A stretch of DNA of 64,000 nt from Paraspadella gotoi. Its lineage: Eukaryota > Chaetognatha. Location: NCBI GenBank assembly GCA_051294375.1, contig CM119270.1, forward strand, positions 20,730,417 to 20,794,416, written 5' to 3'. The position numbers and the translations under genes were made by a program. Each line of letters opens with the position of its first letter. Positions within the stretch are counted from its first letter, which is position 1. The notes under the pieces are model-generated. The model made no database searches. It worked only from the letters and a program-made list of their open reading frames with translations, and was not told the origin of the DNA. Of this stretch, positions 29,380-42,981 are shown piece after piece.

Positions 29380-31200
29380 ATTTTTTAGCCCTAACTAGAT
29401 TTATAATGTCTTCAGCTCATTCATTAAACAACCTCGCGTACACAACTTGCTGACCATTAATGATTATCTCTACTCCTTCAAATTCCCATCAATCTCATGC
29501 TTCGTATCACATACTCTCTTTGTCTTTTCTCTCTCTCTCTCTCTCTTCTCTCTGCGTCTCTTCCTCTCTCTCTCTGCCTCTCTCTCTCTCTCCTGTCATC
29601 CTGGCAGTGAAGAGTTTCGTCAGATGCTCAATCTTCGTAACTTCCGTACACCTGCTCTTTTCCGTCCTGACTACTTTACTTTAACTCAAATCGAAATCTT
29701 TTCTGCTCTAGGAGTTTCGACCTGCCGTCAACAGTCGAAAGGAATTATCCCCGGATGTGCCTCCATCTATTCTTGATTTGAGGTATATGTCTCTACACTA
29801 ACTCTCTTCTTTGACCATATTTGTCTTAAAAAGAAATCGCGTAGACTGGGATCAGCTCATAGGTTCGTGATTCGGGGTAAATCACACTCAAGTTCTGACT
29901 ATGTTCAATTATAATCTGACTTTTTCCGGCTAATTATTTCAATATTATGATAGGACTCCAATGGGAAATACTTTTATTTTAATCTACTTGGATAATGGAT
30001 TGGAACGGGTTTTTGCCAGCTGCCCTGTAGCAATACAGCGACGCCTCTACAGCTCGGACGAAATCCTCTCCATCATACCCAAATCATTACTCCTCAGCCC
30101 ATTATAAATCAAACCCACGCGCTCCAGGCTTCGGAACCGCACAACACCTCTAATACTCAATTCTCACCATCATCCACTCAACTACTCCATACCCCTTACT
30201 ACCTTAAATCAGTAATCTACTCTAACTTCCCCTTTGACATTGAAATGCGATCCCGTGCTCTTTCAATCCACATACAAGCCTGTCAGGATACCTTCACGAA
30301 AACAAACCAATCACACTTCGCGAAGCACTACGGCTGCGAGATCAAGCCCCTCCACCATCTTTCACCCTCATCTCTCACTCAACTTGCTCTTCTCACCGTT
30401 CACATCTCTCTCTTTCAAAACTATATCAATCCCATCACACTCTCAACACATCACATTACACCCACACCCTCACTCCCACCAATCCAATCCCACTCCAACA
30501 CCACTTCTACTTCAACCTAGCTACATGCCACTCAATCACCAAGTCAACCCTTCCCAACCAACACCACTCACGCAACCATAGTCTCCCACTCATACCCACT
30601 TTTCCAAACATTCATCGCTTTCACGCATCCCACGATGAAACAAACGCGGGGGTCTATATACCATTTGGGCAGGCAACGGCCGCCTCAACATTACTTTGGC
30701 CGGGTTAAACAATTTTACCCTCCGGAAACCCGACGCTGCGCTTTCCGGTTTACTATCACGGGAGAATAATAAAGTTAATCTCTTCGACACATCATCTTTT
30801 GGACGAAAACGAGTTACGATTTTCTTTTTTTTCTTTCGATTAACCACTCGTGGATTTTTTTGTTCGCGCTCTAATTCGTAATCTAATTGAACGGTTTTGT
30901 TTTGGGTCATAATTATAATTTACGGAAACAGCGCGAAAAAAAACACACTTGTTTTGTTCGATGCAGACATTTAATGGTTTGTTTTTTCTTTTTCCTTTTT
31001 GTTATACGAAATTAAAATCCTTCATATTTCCCAGTAATAAGACACATTCTATATATATATGAGACAGTTAGAGAAGTCTGAGTAGTGAAATTAATTTATT
31101 CTTAATTCAATTTATCACGAAAACAAGAAACGTCGGACGCACAGAGCACTTACATTTTCTTTTGTTATTATAAAAATTAATCATCATTAACTATGTTTTA
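29380..31200 (+). repeat. Dispersed/duplicated block, divergent copy 0
   Basis: The order of landmarks matches the two blocks at 42.8-44.3 and 46.0-47.2 kb: ATTAATGATTATCTCTACTC, a CT array (29528-29593), a GTGAAGAGTTT...CTTCGTA segment, a decayed ACTCAACC-like region, TTACCCTCCGGAAA, GACGAAAACGAGTTA, and AACAGCGCG followed by poly-A. Small indels against the other copies are very frequent. No gene is supported. Confidence 0.75.
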
Positions 31201-34200
31201 ACTCAGTTTTGTACGTAGTAATCATAATAGTATATATATTGTACGATAAATAAGTCAAAAATTTTACGCGGATTATTTCATTATTAATTACGCCAATCAG
31301 AATGCGGCCGTTCAAAAATTCTTTGCTTCTATTTTTAGATCTTTTTTTTTTTCTCTTCCAGCTTTTTATTTCTCTCGGTCGCTGCGTCTTTTAATCCTGT
31401 CGATCGTCTTGTAAGCTCGCGGGCCATTTCCCTATCCTTTCTCCACCGTAAAGGTCAATCATCTCGACGGACTAATCCATTTACAGCACCCATTCCGGTG
31501 TCAATAGGTCCGGACCGGATGATTATTGACGCGGCGCGTCAAGTTCGGGATTTTCGACCTTGCCCATTTAACAGACCTTTTTTATATGCGTGACATTAAA
31601 TTTTCAAAAAGGTTTCTAACAACCGGACATTTATTATTTTCTATTGACAGAATTATACTTGGTCGTAGGTCACTAGGAGCTTCCTTCCTGGCAGGTGTTT
31701 TTGGCTGGATAAGACTGTTTTCCACGGTACGTACACGCCTCGTCGTGTATACGTCGCACCAAGTGGTGCTTCTTTTCACAATGAAAAAAATAATATTTAA
31801 TTGTCTTATTGGCCTCAAGGGTGTAGTACATTGTCCCAAATCGGGGATACAACTTGAGTACCGGCCGTGTTGAAGGTCAATACCTAAGCATGTTCAAGGC
31901 ATAAAGCACTGACAATCAATAATTAAAAATAAGTCATTATCAATTTAATATTAATATATTTATCATATGAAACTGACCATTACAAATACAGTGTTCACTT
32001 TTTTAAACCCGGCCTTCAATATTCATGAATCTGTAGTATCTTGTAATGTAAACTTTATCCTCATCATATCATAAATTATTATTTTTAGACTATTCTATCT
32101 CTCCATCATAAATCATCAACATCAAACATCAATCTATTATCATCAATCACATCTGCATCATCATTCTTTGTCATTCTTAATATGTTTCCCCATTATTCCT
32201 TCTCTTTCGGATACACGACGCCTTGGAAAAAAAAGGTTCGTTGCCCGTCGTCATGATCCCATCCCTAGTCGTCGTCGTCGTCTCGGTCGTGTCGTGTCGC
32301 TCGTCGTCGTCCGTCCGAGTCGTCGGATCAAAAGCGAAATTTCATTGGTTTGTTCGCAAAGTTAAAAATGGGAATCACGACGCACCCTAAAACGAATAAG
32401 ATGAACTATTGAAGGAGGGGATAATAAGTAAACTCGGACTTAAAAGCGAAGGACGAAGAGACGAAGCTGGCTATTATTACAAGGGACGTTTCGCAGGGAA
32501 CCACTGTAGCCTCAGCCATCCGATCTATTTACCTACTCAGCAACCTTACTCATGTAATCTCCAAGAACACGCAGCAGAGATGACAAGCAACTTAGAAGCA
32601 CATAGAAAACAAAACTTCAGTTAGGTGAGGGCTCGGGAAGATGTGGGTGGGGAGTCCACTCAGCTGATAAAATAAGTTCGCTATGTTTAACACACCTACC
32701 TATAGAGACTCATTGGTAGTTAGATAATTAATCAAATTTTAACAAACAAATGTCGACTCGCACAAGCCTAACTTAACTCGCATCGGGAGACTGGCCAAAA
32801 CGCTCTAAGCTATTCAATTAATGACTTCAGATAAGGAACCATCACTAAACAAGTCACTTGACCAACTGACCGGAGGCGCATCTAACATTCAGTGCCGACT
32901 GGCATTTGTCCTGCACCTAAACCACTAGCAGAAACATGAAATTCAATAACATCGTTATTTTCTATACTTACACTCCTAAATTGATTGGCGATAACATGTT
33001 ATAAGAGAGGGTATTTATTGCTGATACGCTGTAGTAACTAGGATGTTCAAGAATTAATAATTAATTAATAGATTATTAAATTAATAGATTTTAAATTTAT
33101 ATTCAGCTTGATACATACCGCCGTAGTATTCTCGTATATCATAGCTCCGCGCCTTATCGCGCAAACAAAATCGAAGAGATTAAGGCAAGGAGATTTCAGG
33201 AAAGTTAGTGGGTCGAAACGATAACGATAATATATGTTAGATTTTTTTAAATAAAAACAAAATAATTTTCTTTTATTCAACATTTTAGTCGAAATATGAC
33301 ATCCCATTCAAGCATATTTATTACGTAGATGTGGTAGATTCTAAACAATTCTTCTTACGATAATTAATAATCATTCGGAGACTACTATTGCTTTATCGCA
33401 ACCACGGGGCTCCTAGAAAGAGGATCCATCTTCTTTTGTTTCGTTATTGACACTTCTCTCTAGATTCTTGGCCCTCTTCTTTATTTCTATTCCTTCCCCG
33501 GTTTAGGCCGCCATTTCGTTAAATGTCGGAGCAGTCGTTATATTAATATTCATAGAAAAAAGCAAATGCAAAGGCAAATCTTTTGATTTCTTCTTAATCA
33601 TTACCGCCTTTCTTGGGCACCTCTGTCTGAATAAGTAGGACATGAATGATTTCCTATCAGGAGCTTGATTTCTCAATCATCAAACTTTTGTTACATGTAA
33701 ACATGTAACTGGCCATTTCTATAGTACGCAAAGTTTAAAAACACAAAAAATCCTACAGTATCTACAGTCCTTTTTTTAGAATTGCATCCTAAAACAAAAA
33801 ACAAATAAAAGAATAAAACGTGGCCAAGTTTCTAATATTCTATATTTTTTTAATTCATAATCAGTCTAATTTTTATTTTTTTCCGTTTCATTCTTAATAA
33901 TTTCAATATTAAAGTTGTGTTTCTTAATTTCCATTCTGTTACATCGTTCGACGCCAAACTTTCGTCATTGTCGCGTCAGCGAATTCACTCTTTCTTTCCA
34001 ATAGCTTTTTCTCTTCTTCGTAGCTTTATAAATCGTTGATCCGGTCGAATCTTATATTTTTTTCGTGAGATGGTCGCAATGCCTGATACCTGAGCACGCC
34101 CTCTGCGGGAAAGAACGAAGAGAGCGTTCTATTACTACTTTTTTTTCGTTAGTTGTTCACAAAAAAGTTTTTCAATTTATCTGGTCGCGTTCTCCGAATC

Positions 34201-36560
34201 TCTGCCGTACTCTCTCTTCTTTTCTTTTGTTCCGTCTCGCCCGCCGTACCCAACGTCCTAAGGGATCTAATACGCTACGCTAATCGACTGACAGCCGCTG
34301 CTTGCTAACCGCCTAAAGACATGACCTTTAACAGCGGGATATTCTGAGGCCAGGGTCGCTGCTCGTTAAACCTCGAATGGTTCATTTTACGCCTGGGAGG
34401 AAAGGCTAATTGATTCGGAATTGGTAGCTGATGTCACCCGCCTCTTTCTTTTCTTCCTCTTTCACACCTCTCCCTCCTCATCTTAAACGACTTACACTCG
34501 TCACAAATCACTTCTCTTCGTAAATTCTATCTTTCTTTGTAATTTTTTTTTTTGTTTTATATGGTTTTTTTAAATTTATTTTATTACAAATCATTTGCTT
34601 ACAAAAATAATTACGGTAAGGGAGTATGACGAGCGCGTTAAATGATTGGAGTGTTGACAAAAAAACTAAACTTGAAAAGAGGATTAACAAAGAAAAACAG
34701 AGAAAAGAAAAAAAAGGACTCGAGATTGCTTTCCGGTTCTTCCGCGACTACATGCGGCCGACTATCCACAGGATAAGGTTACAACAGGTCCATTTAATTT
34801 TTCATACATGAAAATCCAGGGTAAGTCACACTTAATGTGAGCGGGATTTTAGTTTTGAGTATCAAGTTAGTCTTTTCTTCCCGTTTTGTGTTAAAGGTGA
34901 TCATTCAGTTTAATTTATTCATTTGAGAATTAATTTTGTTTATTTGCAAAGTACTAACCATCAGTTGAACATTCACAGATTGACGGTAGCAAGATGGCAC
35001 GACGACGATAACGCGCGGACGACGACGAATCGACGCGCGTTACTTCACGAAAAGAAAGAAAAAAAGAAGTTTTGTGAAGTATTTCTTTCCGTTTCGACTG
35101 GAGTTTTCCTCTAGGCGGTCGGTTTTTGAGACTAGAGGTGAGACCAAAACAACCAAGTCGAAGAAAGCAAGACGGGGAGACCCCTCAGGCGGGCGGGTGA
35201 CGCTTGACGGCGAGAGAGAGAGAAGAGAGAGGAGAGAGAGAAGAGAGAGAGAGAGAAGAGAGAGAAGAAGGAAGGGACTGAGGAGAAATAGGAGTCAGAT
35301 GTATTGAGAGAGACTTTCTAATAAACATTTTAAGTTAACGGCGAGGTAGCTTACATGGGCTCGGGAAGGTAGACAAACTCTCCTGTCTTCTTGATCATCT
35401 CGTCCCGGGAATTAACAAATGAAGAGAATCTCTAAATGCTTTAAGAAAAAGAGACATAAACATCTTGTCAAGCGAATGCGATGCGTGGAGGAAAATTGAC
35501 ATCTGAGTTTGGTAGGTTCTTTACATGTATATTTTTGTAGCGGGTCAGCTACATGGAGAATTTTAAGTCTCGTTAGCGCGGTAACACGGCGGGTACGTAT
35601 GTTAACAGTAGAAGCCTAAACAAGCCAGAATAATACGTGCGAATTTTACTAAATAAATCTTGACGGCGTAGAAAAACGTAAGTGAGTAATGAGAACTGCG
35701 TCACGGTTAATTCAATCTGTCGGTATCGTACATCGAGGTCTTTCCCTGTATATTACTCCTTGTGTGTGATTCCATAAAAAAAAGCGTTAATAAAAGGGTA
35801 ACGTACGAAGCCATCTCATGCGCACGTTTAGCAGTTGGTTGTGCTCTAGCGACCAAATCTCTCTAGTCGCCATTATCGGAGTAAATTGTTCTCATGAAAA
35901 GAAGAAGAACACATAAAAAAAAAATAAAAAATAAAAGGGAAAGAAACCAAAAGATTGAGACGAAGTTCTAGAACACGCACAACAAATTATAGAAGAGGAG
36001 TGTAAAACATACGAAAGAACAATGAAGTAACAGAAAAAGGAAGATCTGTACGAGCGAGAGCGGGCAGAGAAATAAAGAGAAACAGAGAAAGATAAAGAAA
36101 GAGGGATAAGATTGAGGCGGAGAGGAAAATAAAAAAGAAGAAAGTGAGGGAAAGAGGTCCAGAGAAAAAGATTACAGGAAGGTGAAAAAAAGGGATAAGA
36201 GTGAGAGCGAAAGGGAAATAAAAAGCGGATTACGCGAAAGAGACGGTTTAATTTAGTTCCCCGTCTGTAAAAAAAAAATGAGGGGGAAGTTTTGAAAAGA
36301 CGAATCTATCGCTCGATTTTTTGGGACTCATGGGTTAACCCTTCTGCTCGCCATTTCTTTCCTTTTTTTTGCCTTGGTTGGCATGACAACTCGCGCTACC
36401 CCCGCCTACGCAAACAGAATTGGCTGCGGTCTTTGCTCTGTTGTTCGCTTCGCCCGAACTGGACACCGATGCTTTAATTGTCCTCTCCCGCTAACTTTCC
36501 TTTTACTTTTCTCAATCCTGGCCCCTTGGCACTATCCACTCTCCTCCTTCTCTCCATCTC
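31201..36560. other. No gene recognised; low-quality or decayed sequence
   Basis: AT-rich DNA with a few GC-richer stretches (31340-31870, 32220-32640, 34060-34350, 34940-35320) and a GA array at 35213-35275. The longest frames (such as 31526-31873) show no recognisable domain and no splice structure. Frequent homopolymer irregularities suggest uncorrected sequence. Confidence 0.4.
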
Positions 36561-36564
36561 ACAT

Positions 36565-37470
36565 CAGCCATTAATCTAAAACTCATCTCCCTAATCCTTA
36601 TCCTTATCATTATAAGGGAGCTTCTTATTTGACTATATCTCTGGGAATATCTAAATACTCATCTCCTATACCACATTATCAAAATCCATCTGCTAATCCT
36701 TTATCACAAACCTCATCTGCTAATTCTTATCAAAACTTCATTGCTAATCCTTTTACCCATCCCAATTTCTAAATCACTAAATCCTTGTTAAATTAATTTG
36801 CCCTTATCATTTAAAACTTTCATGTGCTAATCCTCTGGAATAAAACAAAGCTTCTATCTCCTAATATTATATAATATATAAAAAATCATCCCATCAGTAA
36901 AGTATTTAGCTCGGATAAATCTATATCCAAGTGAGATTTGTTCCGGTGAGATTTATAATTAAATATTTATTCTTATTTCTTCTACTCTCGTCTTCTCTAT
37001 CATCTCAGGGACTACTACTCTCTCTCTCATTATTATTCCCCTCTCTCTCTTCTTTTCTCGTTCACTCAAAACTCATCCTCTATATTCTCTTTCTCTCCTC
37101 TCTTCATCACACTTCTCTTAAAAACTTCCATTCTCACATTTCACTAAATCTCCATGCATCAAGAATCTTATTTTTACCCTTATGAGATCCTTATATCATC
37201 ATCGCATCAAAAATCGCTATGAATATTTCCATAATCCTGATCATCAATGATGAATCCAGAACTCAATTTCGGGAGAATGCCCTTCATGAAAATGACTACA
37301 ATAACTCCATACGACTCCTAAATCCCTTATCAAAACTCATCTCTTAATCCTTTATTCAAAAATCATTTCTCTTAATCCTCCTCAAAATTTCATTCCTAAA
37401 TCCTCTCATCAAAACTTCGTCTCTTAAGCTAGCCTCTAGCAAATGAATAATACCATTCCTCATTCGGTGC
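36565..37470. repeat. Degenerate tandem repeat (CTCATCTCCTAATCCTTATC)
   Basis: About 900 bp contain many imperfect units built on AAACTCATCTGCTAATCC and TTATCA, each about 22-25 bp, diverged by small indels. Confidence 0.6.
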
Positions 37471-38540
37471 CAAATCTCATCAAACTCATCAATTAATTGA
37501 TTAATCATTGAACTCTATATAAATCATTTCTCTATTCACAATAAATATATATCTCATTTTTCCTAAAATCCTCAATTCAAATTCACTTTAGTATACCATC
37601 AAACCTCATCATTCTAATATAGTACATCATCAAACTTCAAATAATTCCTAATTCCGTTATATCAAAACATGCTATTCACACCCCAGGAGAATCGTCGTTC
37701 TTTTGCTCCCGGGGTCTTTCTCTCGTCAATCCTCAACTCTCTCTACTAAGGTTGATCAGGTGGGCTCTCGCTTCGTCTCGGCTCGAGCTTCGTAGTCTGT
37801 ATTACATAGCATATTCTGTCTTTTATTTTATGTCCCTTCTCTCTTCATCCCTCTCAGTCTTCGATGACTGTACCTCGCTGCTCGTCGTCCCTTTCATAGC
37901 AATTCCATCCTCTCACTCTCTCTTTCTTCGCTCTCTCTTCGTCATCGTCTCTGATTCTCCTTTATGGAAATATTGATTGCTGAGCTGATCGTTTGAATGT
38001 CTTTAATGCTCTGAACTTGCTAATTCAATCTTTCTTCCATACTTACTCAATAAATTTTCCATATTTGTCATTTACGATACGAATCAATTACTCTTACTCA
38101 TGTACCAGGTTACTATTTGTCTATTCAGTCTCAACGTGATTCCTTCTGGCCCCTCATAAGTTTCTCATTTATCTCTCTTCACTCATATAAATAGTATCGA
38201 TTGGATTTACAAGTATAAATTCAACGAAGAGATTCAATTCAATGTGACTCCATTATTTTCTATCCGTATATATAACCATCATTTCTCTGGATCGTTATAC
38301 CAATCCGAATACTTATACTGTACTACTACGCTTCGTACAATATCGTTCTATCTACGATCATCAATCATATCGTCATCATCATCATCGTTCATCATTTTTT
38401 TGAATCACTTAATACTTACTTCAAAAATATGAAATTAACTTTAAACCTTCTATTTCATTTGACCTTCAATTTCCCCTTTCCATTACCGCACGTCGTTTCT
38501 TTCCTTTTCCATCTTTTCCTTTCCTTCTCACCAAAATTTC
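37471..38540. other. No gene recognised
   Basis: Pyrimidine- and AT-rich DNA without a supportable exon or named repeat. Confidence 0.4.
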
Positions 38541-39425
38541 AAACTCAATCTATCCATCCAATTTATGGATTATTGGAGTATTTATTTGGTTTACAATAAC
38601 CAGTAAACGATTTTAGTAAAATTCGACTTATGTTTTTTCCATTTGAACCCAACTAATTTTCACTCACCAGCGATTCATCGGAAATTTATATCCAGCTTTA
38701 ATACACACTTTCCTAAACACAAAATTTATTTCAATCACAGCCAATCAGGAGTTATTGGAGCTTTTTTGCTAAGATGGACGGATGGAAGGATTGATTGACT
38801 AATTAATTATTATTGATTAATTTATTTACTAATTGATTAATTAACTGATTAATTTATTTGATTTATAATATCTGCAGCTACATTTTAACTATAAGGAAAA
38901 GAAGCATAATAATTTAAGTAAAACAGGTTTTTTGTTTTTTTCCATTTAAATTCATTTCATGCAAATATTCATCGAAACTTGATTTCTGTTCAATCACACT
39001 TTCCTACCCACATAACAAATTCCCAGGTCAATTCACCTCCACATGAGCAATTGGTGTTCAAAAGTGAATATATTTTTTTTTGTTTTTTTTCGCATTTAAA
39101 CACTCATTTTCCACTCGGGGCGATTTCCACGAAACTTAATATCATAATCACAAAAAACACTTACCTATCCAACGACAAAATTTCATTTAAATCCATCATT
39201 CCATTCAGAGTAAATTGGTGTTTTTTTCGCTAAAGGTGGACGGACGAGGACGGACGGAACAGACAGACGGCCGGAACGGACAATTCATTTTTTTTGGCAT
39301 ATTTCATAATTCGATGTTCTGACATGATTAAGTGTGTGCGACAATATTGAGGGGCGGACCCGACGGACGAAAAAGTGAGTTATAAAGTGAGTTATAGATA
39401 GGGGATCTGCTGATAAGCATGATCG
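38541..39425 (+). repeat. Second, error-rich copy of the 0.4-2.9 kb repeat family
   Basis: It follows 1283-1800 then 2460-2920 in order, including GGAGCTTTTTTGCTAAG, the GGACGG tract, TTCGATGTTCTGACATGAT and the terminal GGATCTGCTGATAAGCA, with many single-base insertions and deletions relative to the first copy. Confidence 0.85.
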
Positions 39426-39445
39426 AGACGAAAGAACTAAAAAGG

Positions 39446-40923
39446 ATGGGGAAAGTGACTTTCAACAGGCGGCCTCAATCGGATGGCGTCTTTTGGCTTG
39501 AATCAACCCACCAATGTTGAGAGGAGAGAAGAAGAAGACAGGGAGAGGATGTCTAACCGGGGTGGAAAGAAAGATGAGATCCTTTGGAAAGGAGAAAGAA
39601 TGCGCCATGACATGATGTTCAATTTGATATGGTAATTGGCGAAATTTAAGATGTATGATTATTTTCATATTGGCTTTAGACATTTTCATAAATCACACTT
39701 TGCTTTTAATGTCAGGCGGGATCGTATAATATTAACGATTTACAATTCGAAACAGCTCATGAACATTTAGTAAGTTTTGGTAATTCAAGAAGGCTTAACA
39801 AAAAGGCAAATTCTTTTTGATACTTCAATTACAGTTTTCAAAGTTTATTTTAATTTTTGCTGCTTCTTTATTTTTTAAAAAAATAATCCAAAAGCTCGAT
39901 GATACATAGTAATAATAATCACTACTTGCTCCAGGTTCATGGGAACTTTCTGGACTAACTTTTCATCTACGAATGGACGAATGGAAATGACGAAGATGAT
40001 GAAGGACAGATGGAGATTCATCAAAGACACTGTACAATTAAAGCAAGAGGGAAATCACGAGAGTCTCTACAGCAATGGTGGCTTCGGTTTCAGAAATAAG
40101 TGCTTAACCATTTATAAAATTAGTAATGTACTACTGAATTTTAACGTATAAACAATAAATTGAATAAGACCTTCTGACGTTTCAGACACATACATGCAAG
40201 AAATAGGAAACCTTGAAGATTGGAAGATAACTTTAAAGTGAAGTCAAAATGTATGAAAAGAACGATTCGAGTTTAAATTAGAAACTCCCGCTAAAAATTG
40301 TCTCTGTGCTTGTAAAACTAAAATTAGAAAAAATATGTATAAATCGTGAAAGGTGTTAATAGAAAATATATCAATTTTCATTACAGCTTTCCAGTGAAAA
40401 AGCTTATTGCCTTTGTATTTTGAATCGGTACTGGTGGCTCTCGTTTACGCTGTCCTTACACTACCAAGTTGGGACAGCAAGGAATCATTTTTGTTATTGG
40501 ACAAAATTATCAGAAACCACTTGTTTCTCTGGCGGTCTTCTCCCATTATGTTTAGAGCTGGTGAGTTTATTTAAATTCAGTTTATTATTATAAGACTCAT
40601 TAATATTTATAAATTTTAATGATTACATCATTGTCTTCAGTTTGATAATTATGTAAAGTATGTTAGCAGCTCAAGTGACATGAAAAACGCAAAAATTATT
40701 TTAAACAAATAGTAAGTCTGTCACCACATTTAGAAAACCAATATTTTTCTGTCACGATTTTTCACAGGCACAGCGTAAAAAACTGCGCAAGTTTTTCCAG
40801 ACTTGGTTGCGCTAATTCGAGACTCACGCAGATGAAAGAACATCGAAGCGGCAGCAGTGAGTTCACAACTTGGTTGAGCGTTCATTGGCGTTCTTCTGGG
40901 GGTTCCTTGTTGGGGTGGACAAT
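39446..40923 (+). pseudogene. GRL gene, degraded copy 0 (exons 1-5)
   Basis: Segments matching exons 1-5 of the gene at 47671-53444 lie at 39446-39631, 39935-40077, 40188-40312, 40387-40560 and 40768-40923, with the same splice sites in the same order. Single-base indels break the frame in every exon, for example in exon 1 (GGCGGCCTCAATCGGATG against GGCGGCTCATGGTATG) and a lost base at the exon 3 donor. Flanking introns also match. This is either a young pseudogene or a raw-read copy of the same locus. Exons 6-12 are absent. Confidence 0.8.
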
Positions 40924-41089
40924 GTTTGAGTATTTGGAGAAAAAAAATGAGAAACAAAAAGAAACGGAAAACATATTTAGAATCAGAAATCAGATAGAAG
41001 AGGAGAAACATGAACTTGTACAGTATATAAACAAGGATGGTTATTCCAAGGTGGTTGCGGGCGCGCATTAACTTTCTTTTTACTTGTAA

Positions 41090-42837
41090 GATTTTCTCTT
41101 TAAAAAACACAAAAGCAGGCCAGTAGTCACTTAGATTTGATTTTTAACAAAATGATCAAAAACCTATAGGCAAGTTATAGTGTTTTTAACGTAAAGTAGG
41201 ACAACCGACAGACAGACATGCCGACGGACCGACGACGGAACCGACGCGACGACGAAAAGTGACTTTATAGAGTTGCTTTTTAAAGTCATCACGTTGGACA
41301 GAGAGTGAATTGATTTAATAAATTCAACGCAGAGAATGGGTTTATCAGTGGGCTTGTTCTCTTGCTTCTTTTCTCTCCGGTCTTTTATCTGATTTGACTC
41401 AATCAGAGAGGAGGCTTTCTCAGGACCGACGGAGAGAAAACGAGAGAGGGATGGATCATCTTCCAACTTACTTCAAGAAACAAACATCAACTCTTATGGA
41501 CTATTTGTTTATAATTGTTTATTGCCTGCTTTCTCTGCATAATCTACATATTTTTGTATGTTAATTAATTATATCCAACGTGTTCTTATGTCAATACTCT
41601 CTATTTCTCACTTAAACCACGCCTGCTTCCTTGTTGTGGTGAGGACTGGATTAGACTCACCAGCCCTCTAAGAAGACACTCAAAAAATTAACGTACCTCC
41701 CTCAAAAAACAAAAACGTATAGAAAAAGAATTACATATACTAATAAACCTGCGAATTTGATACTCAAAAAAAAAAAAAAAAAGATTTACCAAAATTTTCT
41801 TAAATTAAAAACGAACCACAAAAAAAGAAGTTATAATTATAAGAATAAAAAACAAGACTGAAAATTTAAAAACAATACCCATTTTACGAAATTCAGGGTG
41901 GCGTTTAAAACGTACTGAGTGACAAAAAAAAAAAAACGCGAAAAAAAAAAACCAAAAACCCTCAATATCTCAAAAGGAATATCTCAGGAAAATTAAATTT
42001 AGCTACGTAACAAAAAATATTTCTTCAATTAAGCTCTTAACAAACAATCTATATTCCAGACTAGTGACAATAAAGTTTAAAATTACAATGAACGCCCCTT
42101 TACATTGGAATTCTTTAAAAAACGACGCAAACTTTACAAAAGATAGCCAGGGCCGGACTTTCCAATGAATGTGTTTCTCTCTGAGCGCGTCGTCAGTGAC
42201 CCAGCATTGCCCCAAAACATGAAGCAAACTCGATCGCTCTCCTGTTTATCCTATTCAAGCCCACGCGAAGGTGCGACAAACACAACAACAAAACTCTCTG
42301 TCTCTGTCTCTTCGGCTAAGAATGCTCTACACATAACAAACGGTACCAGAAAAGAACCTGCAACGGCAAACAATGGCCAATCCGGCCCAATGAAAGTCAA
42401 TTTGGAAAATGCAGCTTTAAGCTCATTTCTCACCCAACCTAACTCTTTCCGCGCAAATAAGCAATGAAGATGAAATATTTTTTAAGAAATGCGGATTCTA
42501 AATACAGTACTTTTCAGCCCTGCAACAATGTTGATGGCCACACATAGGATAATAAAACTTTTCAAATACTTAACTCATGAGGCCGACTTTCATTTTAGAA
42601 GCCCAAGCACTCTTTATGATCTTCAAATTGAATCACAATACAACCNNNNNNNNNNNNNNNNNNNNNNNNNTTCCATTTTATTAAAAGAGCTTTACGGATA
42701 TTTTTTTCTAGATTTATTATTTTGTTTTTTTAGGATGTTTAGTCCCCACATGAAATTTTTTTGACTGTTTATTTATTATATATTTCTTTTTCGTCGTATT
42801 AAGTTATAAATTATAATTTTTAGCCTAATAATTTATA
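41090..42837. other. No gene recognised; repeat relic and gap
   Basis: A GACAGACATGCCGACGG tract at 41205-41260 matches the one in GRL intron 5 at 50368-50400. Poly-A runs lie at 41765-41785 and 41920-41950. A 25-N gap is at 42646-42670. Confidence 0.5.
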
Positions 42838-42921
42838 ATGTTTCACTCATTTAAACACCGGTCACAACTTTACATTAATGATTATCTCTACTCTCAAATT
42901 CCAAATTATGCTTCCGTAAAC

Positions 42922-42981
<60 letters not shown>

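Noticed and set aside
31526-31873. 115-codon frame as a gene
   Set aside because: No recognisable domain, no splice sites, and it lies in a low-quality region.
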